33,305 nucleotides of DNA from JADZEJ01 sp964426815 (GCA_964426815.1 CAYRRZ010000009.1:1-33305); one strand, 5' to 3'. Shown: positions 15,160 to 22,496, counted from the first letter of the stretch. Program-made: numbers and translations. Notes: a model not told the origin generated them from the sequence alone.

Positions 15160-16914
15160 ATGTCAGACATCAAACAACGCCTCTGGATCCCGGTGGCTTT
15201 TTCCGTAGGCGCAACTGTCGGGATTGCGGGTGCGTATCTTCTATTAAAGAATCCACCGATGCCAGGAGTGAACTTTCCGGCTCCACTCCCGTCGGCAGAA
15301 GCTCCAGCAGTAGATGCCAATGTCCCGTATACCAGTTCTACCGATGATCAAAACCCTCTGCCATCTTCCACGCTAGAACAGATTGAGGTTGATTGGAAAA
15401 AAACAAAGGAGATGTCTTTTGTTGAAGAGTTCAAAAAAGGAGGAAAGACCTGGGTTGCCATCAATGAGGGTGAGGATATTGGGTATATCGAGGTATTTCC
15501 CTCTGTATCCGGATGGATCCTGGGAACGGTGAAGGACGGAAAATACAAAGGATATGATCTGATCAAATGGTCATGGGCTGAAGGAGGTATGGGTTCAGAG
15601 GGTTTCTATGTTGATGTGCTCGCTTCTCCCGATAGAAAAATTTGGCTAACGGATTACTCTATAGAAGCGCCGAAGATTCTGAACAAATGGATTGAGAAAA
15701 ATTTCGCTCGAGGAAATTTTTCGCTAGAAGCAAAGTCTCTGCCGCAAACCCTGAATCTCGTAGGCGGGGGAGTGTTGTCCTTAGTTGCTTCTGGAACAAC
15801 GAATTATTACACCTGTAATGCAATTTTCTGTGATCAGAAAAAGTTTGGCATCACAAAAGAGGGGGTCTCCGTATATACAGGTGTAGACACATACATTGGG
15901 ATGGGAAGATCGGTTAAAGATGCATATGTCGCGTACAGCGAGGACGGTCAGGTTTTTGCCTATTCTGCGCTACAACCAGAATTGGTAAAGCAAAGTGGAA
16001 TACAAACCGTAAAATCAAATGAGATCGCCTGGAGCGGTCCGATCAAAGGCGTGAATGTGGAATATGATCCTACCTATACCGGTGGCTGTGGAATCCATGA
16101 TTACGGCAAAGTTGTGACTTCAGATGAAGCGAATAGTGGTGGCGGCTTACAAGAAGCAGGGACCTTCCTCAATCAAAAAGTCTATATCCCAAAAAATCCA
16201 GCTGAAAACACACTCGTCAAAGTAGCTTATGAAGGCTGGCTGACCTTTGACGAAAAGAAAACCATGGGCGATTTCTTGAAAAAGTTTCCTGTTCCAGTCT
16301 TCTTCCAAAAAGACACGCTTAATCAGTGGATCCGTTTTCAAGTCACAGACGCAATCCCTGCTGCCGAATGTGGTAAGCCCGTCATCTATCTCTATCCAGA
16401 AAAGACGACGGATATTTCCGTTCGCCTCCCGAGCTTCGTAAATGTCACGGTCAGTGATCCGACATACCCACGCCAAGGCTGGAATGTTACGGCTCATCCA
16501 GATGGCTCGCTTCAATATGCGGATGGAAAAACCTATGGCTCCCTCTACTGGGAAGGGACAGGAATTGGATATCAAACCCCAAAGACCGGCTGGATCGTAA
16601 AGGGGAGTGAGGCTGAGGCCTTTTTAGACCGCACCTTGGTGCAATATGGTTTGAACAAAAAAGAATCCCAAGACTTCAAAGACTTCTGGCTCCCAATTAT
16701 GCAAAAGCATGATTTGATGCGCGTCTCATTCTTGGTTGAAGATTGGTCTAAGGCAGCGCCATTAAGCATCACGCCTCGCCCTGATACCAATATCCGCATC
16801 TTCATGGACTGGCAGCCAGTTTCTGAGGCAAGCAATATCAAACCTCCAGTCATCAAGACCCCAACCCGCAAAGGCTTTACCTTAGTCGAATGGGGCGGGA
16901 CCTTGTATCGATAA
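15160..16914 (+). CDS. Large membrane-anchored surface protein of unknown function
   Basis: A 584-residue protein with a single N-terminal membrane segment (residues 9-27), a proline-rich linker to about residue 70 and a large extracytoplasmic part. The C-terminal half contains a recognisable domain beginning CGKPVIYLYPEKTTDISVRL, followed by a GWNVTAHPDGSL segment and LYWEGTG. It resembles a domain found in surface proteins of other CPR bacteria. I cannot assign a function. Cys pairs (YYTCNAIFCDQ) suggest a disulfide. A possible TATACT -10 (15113-15118) precedes it by about 40 bases, at the end of the CapA gene. It ends the plus-strand run of envelope genes before a bidirectional terminator. 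Confidence 0.75.
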   Translation: MSDIKQRLWIPVAFSVGATVGIAGAYLLLKNPPMPGVNFPAPLPSAEAPAVDANVPYTSSTDDQNPLPSSTLEQIEVDWKKTKEMSFVEEFKKGGKTWVAINEGEDIGYIEVFPSVSGWILGTVKDGKYKGYDLIKWSWAEGGMGSEGFYVDVLASPDRKIWLTDYSIEAPKILNKWIEKNFARGNFSLEAKSLPQTLNLVGGGVLSLVASGTTNYYTCNAIFCDQKKFGITKEGVSVYTGVDTYIGMGRSVKDAYVAYSEDGQVFAYSALQPELVKQSGIQTVKSNEIAWSGPIKGVNVEYDPTYTGGCGIHDYGKVVTSDEANSGGGLQEAGTFLNQKVYIPKNPAENTLVKVAYEGWLTFDEKKTMGDFLKKFPVPVFFQKDTLNQWIRFQVTDAIPAAECGKPVIYLYPEKTTDISVRLPSFVNVTVSDPTYPRQGWNVTAHPDGSLQYADGKTYGSLYWEGTGIGYQTPKTGWIVKGSEAEAFLDRTLVQYGLNKKESQDFKDFWLPIMQKHDLMRVSFLVEDWSKAAPLSITPRPDTNIRIFMDWQPVSEASNIKPPVIKTPTRKGFTLVEWGGTLYR

Positions 16915-16945
16915 ACGTAGGGATGAGTTGATTCTCCCGAGACAC

Positions 16946-16974
16946 AAAAAAACCGCGTTCAATGCGGTTTTTTT
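16946..16974. terminator. Bidirectional intrinsic terminator between the surface-protein and tRNA-Arg genes
   Basis: AAAAAAACCGC (16946-16956) and GCGGTTTTTTT (16964-16974) around a 7-base loop, with A and T runs on both sides. It can serve the plus-strand gene and the minus-strand tRNA. Confidence 0.88.
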
Positions 16975-16976
16975 AA

Positions 16977-17053
16977 TGGTGCACCCCGAGGGGATCGAAC
17001 CCCCGACCTCGTGGTTCGAAGCCACGCGCTCTATCCAACTGAGCTAGGGGTGC
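16977..17053 (-). tRNA. tRNA-Arg (TCG)
   Basis: A complete cloverleaf on the minus strand: acceptor GCACCCC/GGGGTGC, D-arm AGCTCAGTTGGATAGAGC, anticodon stem CGTGG/CCACG with loop CTTCGAA (anticodon TCG), T-arm GGGGG-TTCGATC-CCCTC. Discriminator A and CCA are encoded. It lies ten bases downstream of RNase III on the same strand. Confidence 0.97.
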
Positions 17054-17063
17054 AGGATTGCGC

Positions 17064-17810
17064 CTAGCCTTCTTCTTTTTCGATCTTCAACATCTTCGTC
17101 CCACTGTTCCAACCCTTGGCTTCTAATCCGGCTTGCGCTGCGGCGACCTGAGCTTCTTGCTTTGAGGTACCTCGGCCAACCGCGACCATCTCTTTATCAA
17201 GAAAGACGCCAACCGTAAACTCCTTATTGTGATCCGGTCCACGTTCTTCCAAGACTTTGTAGGTTGGAGTCACGCCGAGCATTTCTTGGGATGTCTCTTG
17301 AAACTTACTCTTTGGATCAACGTAAAGCTCATTTTTCAAGATGAACTCAAGATGCGACAAGATGTGCATGTTGATAAAGTCCTCTGAAGGCTTAATGCCT
17401 CCATCCATGTAAATTGCGCCAATAATCGCTTCAATGGCATTCGCCAAGATATACATGCGCGCCTTCGAGTTCTTATCTCGAGCTTCGCCCTTTGAAAGGA
17501 GAAGAAACTCTTCAAATTGCAATTGGGTCGCAATACCAGCCAAAGTTTTTGCATTCACCAAGGCAGCTCGCCAATTGGTAAGTTCGCCTTCCGGGTTCGC
17601 GTAATTTCGAAACAAGTGTTCCGTAACAATCAGTTCAAGCACCGCATCGCCCAAAAATTCCAAACGTTCATTGTGTGGATAGCCAAAATCCGCATGTTCA
17701 TTAATATACGAACGATGCGTAATTGCCTGAATAATCAGGCTCTGGTCTTTGAAGGAGTATCCAAGACGTTTTTCAAGGACATCGAGGTTTTCAATCTTGT
17801 ACTCTTCCAT
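17064..17810 (-). CDS. rnc: Ribonuclease III
   Basis: A 248-residue protein with both RNase III domains. The catalytic domain contains the signature HNERLEFLGDAVLEL (about 46-60, with acidic residues E51 and D55), the second acidic site near LANAIEAIIGAIYMDGG, and THRSYINEH at the N-terminus. The double-stranded-RNA-binding domain starts at about residue 165 (KFQETSQEMLGVTPTY) and ends in GTSKQEAQVAAAQAGLEA. The enzyme cuts structured RNA, mainly rRNA precursors. It follows NusB by four bases in an apparent L32-NusB-RNase III operon of ribosome-biogenesis genes. No Shine-Dalgarno site precedes the ATG. Confidence 0.96.
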   Translation of the reverse strand: MEEYKIENLDVLEKRLGYSFKDQSLIIQAITHRSYINEHADFGYPHNERLEFLGDAVLELIVTEHLFRNYANPEGELTNWRAALVNAKTLAGIATQLQFEEFLLLSKGEARDKNSKARMYILANAIEAIIGAIYMDGGIKPSEDFINMHILSHLEFILKNELYVDPKSKFQETSQEMLGVTPTYKVLEERGPDHNKEFTVGVFLDKEMVAVGRGTSKQEAQVAAAQAGLEAKGWNSGTKMLKIEKEEG

Positions 17811-17814
17811 AGAT

Positions 17815-18327
17815 TTAGGCTGGTTCTTGTGGAAGCGCGGTGCCTTCGGTTACAGCAGGGGCTTCTTCTTTTTCTTCCTTTGGCTTTTGCTTATCAGCTT
17901 CTTTTTCAACGCCCTTTGCCATTTGGTCACGAAAAACAGCGCCTAAAACGCCATTCACAAATTTACCAGATGACTCTCCACCAAAGGTTTTTGCGAGTTC
18001 AATAGCTTCATTGATCGCGACTTTGGATGGAATCGAGGGGTCGAGCTTTAATTCAAATGTCCCCATGCGCAATACATTACGATCAATCGTCGTAATTTTA
18101 GGCAAAGGCCAGTCAGGGGCGAATTGGGTGATTGTGTTATCAATCATCTCGCGATTCGTCAAAATACCCTTAACTAACGCAAGACCGAACTCTTTTTCAT
18201 CGAGTTCAGGGGCAAATTCTTCTAAATTTCGCTCCATGATCGCCACTGCATCAGGTTTAGCCTCATGAAAATCCCACTCATAGAGGGATTGCAGCGCGAT
18301 AGCACGAGCAAGATGACGATTAGACAT
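17815..18327 (-). CDS. nusB: Transcription antitermination factor NusB
   Basis: A 170-residue protein with an all-helical NusB fold: NRHLARAIALQSLYEWDF at the N-terminus, ITTIDRNVLRMGTFEL in the middle, and SKVAINEAIELAKTFGGESSGKFVNGVLGAV near the end, the most conserved part of the family, given here only in outline. NusB with NusE (S10) binds boxA RNA and supports rRNA antitermination. A charged, Lys/Glu/Ala/Pro-rich tail of about 30 residues extends beyond the usual end. The gene sits between L32 and RNase III. There is no ribosome site. Confidence 0.94.
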   Translation of the reverse strand: MSNRHLARAIALQSLYEWDFHEAKPDAVAIMERNLEEFAPELDEKEFGLALVKGILTNREMIDNTITQFAPDWPLPKITTIDRNVLRMGTFELKLDPSIPSKVAINEAIELAKTFGGESSGKFVNGVLGAVFRDQMAKGVEKEADKQKPKEEKEEAPAVTEGTALPQEPA

Positions 18328-18366
18328 AGGTCAAAAAAGAGCGATTAACGAGCAAGAGACCACCGT

Positions 18367-18633
18367 TTAGTGGGTGTGTCCTTCGTGCGCGTGGTCGTGT
18401 TCAGCGGTTTTTTTGGAAGGTTTGGCTTTCTTAAGCAATTTTTCCATCTTTTTGTCCGCACCCTTACGATGGATCTTGTGACCATTGTATTCTAAGGCAC
18501 CAGGGGCTGCCTGATGAGGACGATGTGTAGCGCCAGTTTTCTTATCAACGGCTAAAATCTCCTTTTTAAGTGCAAAATGCGCTGCACGGCGGCGTTTGTC
18601 AGAGCTTGTTCGGCGATGTCCAGGAAGTCCCAT
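18367..18633 (-). CDS. rpmF: Ribosomal protein L32 (cysteine-free, His-rich tail)
   Basis: An 88-residue protein. The N-terminus (MGLPGHRRTSSDKRRRAAH) and the middle (THRPHQAAPGALEYNGHKI) fit L32. The four zinc-binding cysteines of the classical form are absent, as in the C-minus L32 paralogues. After the L32 core a lysine-rich segment leads to a histidine-rich end (HDHAHEGHTH), unusual for L32 and possibly metal-binding. It is the first gene of the L32-NusB-RNase III operon, with a strong promoter (TTGCCA/TAATAT) upstream and no Shine-Dalgarno site. Confidence 0.85.
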   Translation of the reverse strand: MGLPGHRRTSSDKRRRAAHFALKKEILAVDKKTGATHRPHQAAPGALEYNGHKIHRKGADKKMEKLLKKAKPSKKTAEHDHAHEGHTH

Positions 18634-18656
18634 AGAAAAATGATGATTATGCCGCT

Positions 18657-18685
18657 ATATTAGCAGGAATTTTTGGATTTGGCAA
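18657..18685 (-). promoter_or_regulatory. Promoter of the L32-NusB-RNase III operon
   Basis: On the minus strand, TTGCCA (685-680 of the 18 kb block), a 17-bp spacer and TAATAT (662-657). The L32 ATG follows 23 bases after the -10. Confidence 0.75.
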
Positions 18686-18704
18686 GTGTCATGCGGCTGA
18701 ATCC

Positions 18705-18732
18705 TTGATTTTTTGTAAATAGTTGCTATACT
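18705..18732 (+). promoter_or_regulatory. Promoter of the NDP kinase gene
   Basis: TTGATT (18705-18710), a 16-bp spacer and TGC-TATACT (extended -10, hexamer 18727-18732). It is back to back with the L32 promoter. Confidence 0.78.
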
Positions 18733-18763
18733 TCGGTCAAATTCACCCTTTATTTTCACCGAT

Positions 18764-19348
18764 ATGATTGAACAAACCCTCGTTCTTGTGAAGCCAGACG
18801 GCGTGCAGCGCAGCTTAATTGGGGAGATTTTAGCCCGCCTCGAACGCACGGGTCTCAAGATTGTCGCTTTGAAGATGGTGACCCCAAGCAAGGATCAAGC
18901 TGATCGTCACTATGCATTGACCGAAGAATGGATGCAGATGGTCTATTCCAAGGCTAAGGCAAAGTACGAAGCAAACAACGAACCATTTCCATATCCAGAC
19001 TATAAGGCATACGGCGGTTCTATTAAGGACGGTCTCGTGACCTTCTTAGCCTCCGGTCCAGTGGTCGCCATGGTATTAGAAGGGGAGATGGCTGTTTCCT
19101 TGACGCGCAAGATCGTTGGCGCAACCGAGCCAGCATCGTCCGCTCCAGGAACCATCCGCGGCGACTTCTCGCTCGACACCTATGCCTTGTCAAATGCGCA
19201 AAACCGCCCACTTCGCAACTTGATTCACGCTTCTGGCAATATCGAAGAAGCCAAGAACGAAGTCCCAATTTGGTTCACTGCAAATGAAATCAGCAAAGTG
19301 AATGGTGCTCTCGACGCCATCATGTACGACGAAAAGCGCTTTATCTAA
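18764..19348 (+). CDS. ndk: Nucleoside diphosphate kinase (long form)
   Basis: A 194-residue protein. The ends match NDP kinase closely: EQTLVLVKPDGVQRSLIGEI at the start, then LERTGLKIVALKM, and the catalytic histidine segment LRNLIHASGNIEEAKNEV near the end. The usual enzyme has about 140-150 residues. The extra 45-50 lie mostly after HYALTEEWMQM (a KAKYEANNEPFPYPDYKAYG insertion) and before the catalytic histidine. It transfers phosphate between nucleoside tri- and diphosphates by a phosphohistidine intermediate. It is a single-gene transcription unit with its own promoter and terminator, and no ribosome site. Confidence 0.93.
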   Translation: MIEQTLVLVKPDGVQRSLIGEILARLERTGLKIVALKMVTPSKDQADRHYALTEEWMQMVYSKAKAKYEANNEPFPYPDYKAYGGSIKDGLVTFLASGPVVAMVLEGEMAVSLTRKIVGATEPASSAPGTIRGDFSLDTYALSNAQNRPLRNLIHASGNIEEAKNEVPIWFTANEISKVNGALDAIMYDEKRFI

Positions 19349-19370
19349 AGCAAACAATTGCCCAAAACGT

Positions 19371-19405
19371 CCCCCAGAGCTCAGCAGAGCAACGGGGGAT
19401 TTTTG
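19371..19405 (+). terminator. Intrinsic terminator after NDP kinase
   Basis: CCCCC and GGGGG outer arms enclose GCTC/GAGC with a 3/3 internal loop, followed by ATTTTTG. Confidence 0.8.
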
Positions 19406-19416
19406 TTTAATACAGT

Positions 19417-19445
19417 TTGACAACTTTTTTTATTTTTATTATGTT
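19417..19445 (+). promoter_or_regulatory. Promoter of the 29-codon leader ORF and RelA/SpoT-like module
   Basis: TTGACA (19417-19422), a 17-bp T-rich spacer and TATGTT (19440-19445). The predicted start is at or next to the ATG at 19452. Confidence 0.78.
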
Positions 19446-19451
19446 GTATTC

Positions 19452-19541
19452 ATGACATCACACTCTGTCGTGTCCAACACGTCTCGCGTCACCATGATCG
19501 CGAAGTGCTTTGTCATTGTCCTCACAAAGGAGCTGGGCTAA
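19452..19541 (+). CDS. 29-residue leader ORF, possibly leaderless
   Basis: ATG at 19452 only six bases after a strong -10 box, so the mRNA could begin on the start codon. The peptide (MTSHSVVSNTSRVTMIAKCF then VIVLTKELG) is polar at first and hydrophobic at its end. It ends at 19541. Two hairpins follow, the second with the form of a weak terminator, and then the 19645-21191 gene pair, for which I see no other promoter. The layout is that of a leader peptide with an attenuator, but an ordinary small gene with its terminator is also possible. Confidence 0.45.
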   Translation: MTSHSVVSNTSRVTMIAKCFVIVLTKELG

Positions 19542-19552
19542 TGTTTTCGAAG

Positions 19553-19607
19553 GCGCCACATGGCGCAAGTAAGATTACAAAAGCCCTGCCATCCGGTGGG
19601 GTTTGTT
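19553..19607 (+). promoter_or_regulatory. Hairpin and weak terminator (candidate attenuator) before the RelA/SpoT-like pair
   Basis: GCGCC/GGCGC (19553-19565), then AGCCCTGCC/GGTGGGGTT with two G-T pairs (19582-19603), ending in TTTGTT. It lies between the 29-codon ORF and the next gene. Confidence 0.5.
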
Positions 19608-19644
19608 CGTTTCACAGTTCTTTACACACAGGGAAAGACAACAC

Positions 19645-19914
19645 ATGAAAAATTTGCGTGGCAACCAGGGTTGTAGCGTCGATCGAGTCTCGCTTCTCTC
19701 CGAGCATGGAGGGAGCTTCACTGAGGACGGGCTTTACGAGTCCGGCAAGGATTCGTCCGTTGCAAATCCACCCGCGGCTTCCAAGCAACCCTACGATGTA
19801 CGTCGTGAAGTTGAAGAGGCGTGCAGGCTTATGGGCGGCAAGTGGAAGATTCGTTTTCGGCGAAATGGAGCGGTGAGCATGAAGCGCATTCCGGAGAACA
19901 GGGAGCACGCCTGA
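19645..19914 (+). CDS. Small protein overlapping the RelA/SpoT-like gene
   Basis: An 89-residue hydrophilic protein with no recognised domain. The second half (VRREVEEACRLMGGKWKIRF, then RRNGAVSMKRIPENREHA) is basic and probably folded; the first half is Ser/Gly-rich. The start is the ATG at 19645. The stop overlaps the start of the RelA/SpoT-like gene (TGATG, 19912-19916), which implies translational coupling. It could be a partner, an antitoxin or an immunity protein of the downstream enzyme, but only the gene order suggests this. The ribosome site is weak (AGGGA, 11-12 bases upstream). Confidence 0.65.
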   Translation: MKNLRGNQGCSVDRVSLLSEHGGSFTEDGLYESGKDSSVANPPAASKQPYDVRREVEEACRLMGGKWKIRFRRNGAVSMKRIPENREHA

Positions 19915-21191
19915 TGCACGATGATCGAAAGTTTCTCAACACGCATCCGCAGCTGATTCCGCTTCCAACCGACATCAAGCAACGGCGCGCCCTGCTCGAT
20001 CAACACTCGGTCTTGCGTGGCGAAGCGGTGCGTAATCGCTTGCTGCTTGACGCGCTTGCTGGTCTTGAAGGCGAGCAGGCTCTGCATGCGCTGCATGTTT
20101 ACTATCGACGGGCATACGATCTGTCGGAAGCGAACTACGATCGGGACCGTCAGTACATGCTGGCGGCGATGCAGACGGCGCATGATGCGCATGCCAAATT
20201 GCTGGGAGCATTCCTCACCAAGCGCGAGCTGGTGCATTTGCAGATGATTAGCGATGTGGCGACGGCGAATAATCCGGTCGACCTATTGCGCATCTCGACG
20301 CGTGCAGCTCGTCAGGTGATTCGAAACCCACATGATGCGATCTCATCGCGTATCGCCTTCGAAGGCGCGCGCTTGCTCCGCATGACCCAGCTCGAGTTCG
20401 AAGCGAGTCTCTACGGTCTCTCGAGAGAGGGGCTAACGGGCTCGATGCGAAGCTTTACGAGCGCGCTCGAAGACATGTTCTTCGAGCCCAAGCATAGCGA
20501 GCGCTATATGGTCGAGGTTGACCTCGATCCAAAAAACGCTTTTCGGGTGAGTGGCAAGCCTCGTGTGCGAGGACGGAATGATCCCATCGGTAGCAGGAAT
20601 AACGGATACGAACGGATTAGTTTTCCTTTCGACGTTCGTTTTGTTCTTGTTCGAGGGCGGAGCATTCCGGTCTTCTATGACTCGCGAGTCAAAGAGGCCT
20701 TGTCGCTCAAGCTGCTGCGCAAAGAGGAGCGCGACCCGCGCTCCTTGCATGATCTATGCGGTGCGAAGTTCGTCTTCTTCACTCAACAAGATCTCGAGGC
20801 TGCCGTAAGTGCTTTGCGTAACGCCGTCGTGCGTTACCCGGGTTGTGTATTCGGCGAAGCCTCAAGTCTTGAACGTTCGGGCGTCCTGGATGCAGAAAAC
20901 ACCTCTAGTGCGGATGAGTTCCGTGCGTGGAAATTCAACATCCTGTTCGGCGGTCGTTACTTCGAGCTGCAGTTTATGCTCGTTGGCGACTGGGTGAATG
21001 AGTGGGCTTCGCATGGAAAAGAGAACCACGATCTTTACAAGCTACGAGCTTACCTGGAGCATCTCTTTCCGCGTCTCTGGCCACAAGAAATCTATGACAT
21101 CGATTGGACTGACCCTGGTCTCGGCCAGCGTCTCCATGAATCAATGCTTCACCGCATTGGTAAGGATGTGATGGGTATGACGGTGGCCTAA
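19914..21191 (+). CDS. RelA/SpoT-like alarmone synthetase-domain protein
   Basis: A 425-residue protein. The N-terminal 240 residues are helical and unrecognised. From about residue 250 the sequence follows the RelA/SpoT synthetase pattern: SRVKEALSLKLLRK (258-270, the R-x-K...S...K helix), SLHDLCGAKFVFFT (the D-x-x-G strand, D280 and G283), AWKFNILFGGRYFELQFML (the region of the family's Y-x-S-x-H and E-x-Q; E351 and Q353) and SHGKENHDLYKL (H...Y). The family makes (p)ppGpp or related products from ATP and GDP/GTP, and some members are toxins. The match is distant, the family's YxSLH is not conserved, and no HD hydrolase domain is seen. The ATG at 19914 overlaps the previous stop, with GGGAG upstream. 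Bases 20161-20220 are 36/60 G/C. Confidence 0.6.
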   Translation: MHDDRKFLNTHPQLIPLPTDIKQRRALLDQHSVLRGEAVRNRLLLDALAGLEGEQALHALHVYYRRAYDLSEANYDRDRQYMLAAMQTAHDAHAKLLGAFLTKRELVHLQMISDVATANNPVDLLRISTRAARQVIRNPHDAISSRIAFEGARLLRMTQLEFEASLYGLSREGLTGSMRSFTSALEDMFFEPKHSERYMVEVDLDPKNAFRVSGKPRVRGRNDPIGSRNNGYERISFPFDVRFVLVRGRSIPVFYDSRVKEALSLKLLRKEERDPRSLHDLCGAKFVFFTQQDLEAAVSALRNAVVRYPGCVFGEASSLERSGVLDAENTSSADEFRAWKFNILFGGRYFELQFMLVGDWVNEWASHGKENHDLYKLRAYLEHLFPRLWPQEIYDIDWTDPGLGQRLHESMLHRIGKDVMGMTVA

Positions 21192-21194
21192 CTC

Positions 21195-21223
21195 GCCCCA
21201 CACCGCACGGTGTGGGGCTTTTT
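21195..21223 (+). terminator. Intrinsic terminator of the RelA/SpoT-like gene
   Basis: GCCCCACACC/GGTGTGGGGC around loop GCAC, a perfect 10-bp stem, followed by TTTTTG. It starts three bases after the stop. Confidence 0.9.
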
Positions 21224-21232
21224 GTTTGGGGT

Positions 21233-21500
21233 GTTGACGTGGAGCCGTCGAAGATTCATATTTCTCATACCGGGATTCGGCTGAGATTTCGGGCTAAATC
21301 GTGTTATTGGGGCAACGATTTCGTTGTCGATTCGTCGACAGCGGCCAATCAGGTCTCGAAGCCGTGGCTTCGCGATGACTGCCCCGGCAGCGTCTGCTTA
21401 CGATTTGCGTTTCCATCGGCTCCGGCTGATAGACTCGCAACTTGCGACATTGTGCTCACTTACGTGGATATACCGATAATCTCACCACTCCCGGTTTTTG
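21233..21500 (+). other. Gene-free stretch with a possible promoter and several hairpins (candidate small RNA)
   Basis: The 313 bases between the terminator at 21223 and the stop of the DHH-like gene hold no convincing protein gene. A promoter-like pair occurs at 21233-21261 (TTGACG, 17 bp, CATATT). Perfect short hairpins follow: GTTGTCGA/TCGACAGC with a TTCG tetraloop (21323-21342), CGAAGC/GCTTCG with a CGTG loop (21357-21372), and ATCGGC/GCTGAT with a TCCG loop (21415-21430). No clear plus-strand terminator is seen. One plus-strand frame is open across the stretch but runs far into the antisense of the DHH-like gene. Confidence 0.35.
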
Positions 21501-21504
21501 ATAC

Positions 21505-21533
21505 AAAAAAGCTCCACATTGCGATGTGGAGCT
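21505..21533 (-). terminator. Intrinsic terminator of the DHH-like gene
   Basis: On the minus strand, AGCTCCACAT/ATGTGGAGCT around a 4-base loop, followed by TTTTTT. It begins four bases after the stop codon. Confidence 0.88.
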
Positions 21534-21536
21534 CAA

Positions 21537-22466
21537 CTAGCGGTGCGATGGGGAGGTGGTCTGCGCCGCTTTGGGAAGGGATTCAAGGTAGTCAACATAC
21601 GCTTGAGCCAAGTCTTCGGCCCGAACGCGCGAAGGGACTTGTGCCGGCGCCTTGTGCGTTCCCCAGGATAGGAGAAAGCCATTTGGATGCACAAACCATT
21701 TCCCAGCTTCGCCTGCCTTGAGGAGCACTTTTTGGACATGGGTATTGTGCAGATCGAGCATTGTCGCCAGATCGTTTCGATTGACGCCATACTCTGACCC
21801 ATTAGGGCTCGTGTAAATCACGAAGCGAATCTGCGGCCCTTCCTCAAACAGGACGCTGTTCATGCCTTGTGCGCCGGTGACGAGACAGGCGACATCGCCT
21901 GTGCTCGCTGTATAGCGCTTCACGATTCGTGGATCCTTAGCCATCGCCCGTTTCTTTTCTTGGGCGAGCGCACGCTTTCGCATGCCGTCAAAAATTTGAC
22001 TCATCGCCGTGACGATCCACCAGTCATCGACATCGGGGCCTGTAGCCAAGGCGCTCAGTACGGCACTGAGTCCCGTCGAGGAGAACTGGCGAGCATGTTC
22101 TGCGGTGAGCTCAGGAGCGATCGATAGATACGCGTTTCCGGTCGAGTCAGTCGCATCCACCATCTGAACAAGCGCTTGCAGCGCTCGTTGCTCTTCGAGC
22201 GGAGCGTGGCGTTTCATCAGTTGTGCAAAGCACGAATGCTGCCTTCCGGCTGCATCGCGCTCGCCCTTGATACCGGCGCTCAGGTCAAGGAGAAGGTCTT
22301 CCGGCCTTCTCCCAAAACCCCTTCCATCCCAGTCGGCGGAAACGAAGTGTATCGGCAGCCTCTCGGCTCCTCGAATGTATGTACGGGCAGCCCAGACCGA
22401 GGCGCAGGCATCCAGATCCGGATGCTTGTGGGTAAAGATTGTTCTTGCAATGTTCGACTTTGGCAC
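21537..22466 (-). CDS. DHH/MYG1-like phosphoesterase candidate
   Basis: A 309-residue protein. The N-terminus TIFTHKHPDLDACASVWAA (H13, H15, D17, D19) matches the first motif of the DHH superfamily (H-x-x-x-D-x-D-A). LLLDLSAGIKGERD with a following RQHSCFAQL resembles the second and third motifs of MYG1-type proteins, although the DHH itself reads QHS. This would be a metal-dependent phosphodiesterase or nuclease acting on nucleotides or short RNA. The C-terminal half is unrecognised. The start is GTG at 22466 with GGAGG six bases upstream. The alternatives lie inside the motif. It is GC-rich, with its own promoter, and diverges from the 69-residue gene. Confidence 0.5.
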   Translation of the reverse strand: MPKSNIARTIFTHKHPDLDACASVWAARTYIRGAERLPIHFVSADWDGRGFGRRPEDLLLDLSAGIKGERDAAGRQHSCFAQLMKRHAPLEEQRALQALVQMVDATDSTGNAYLSIAPELTAEHARQFSSTGLSAVLSALATGPDVDDWWIVTAMSQIFDGMRKRALAQEKKRAMAKDPRIVKRYTASTGDVACLVTGAQGMNSVLFEEGPQIRFVIYTSPNGSEYGVNRNDLATMLDLHNTHVQKVLLKAGEAGKWFVHPNGFLLSWGTHKAPAQVPSRVRAEDLAQAYVDYLESLPKAAQTTSPSHR

Positions 22467-22496
22467 GGTGTACCTCCAGGGGAATAGGACGACTCT

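Noticed and set aside
21212..21721. Plus-strand open frame across 21212-21721
   Set aside because: It lies partly in a terminator and runs 185 bases into the antisense of the DHH-like gene. It has no ribosome site, and composition does not support coding.
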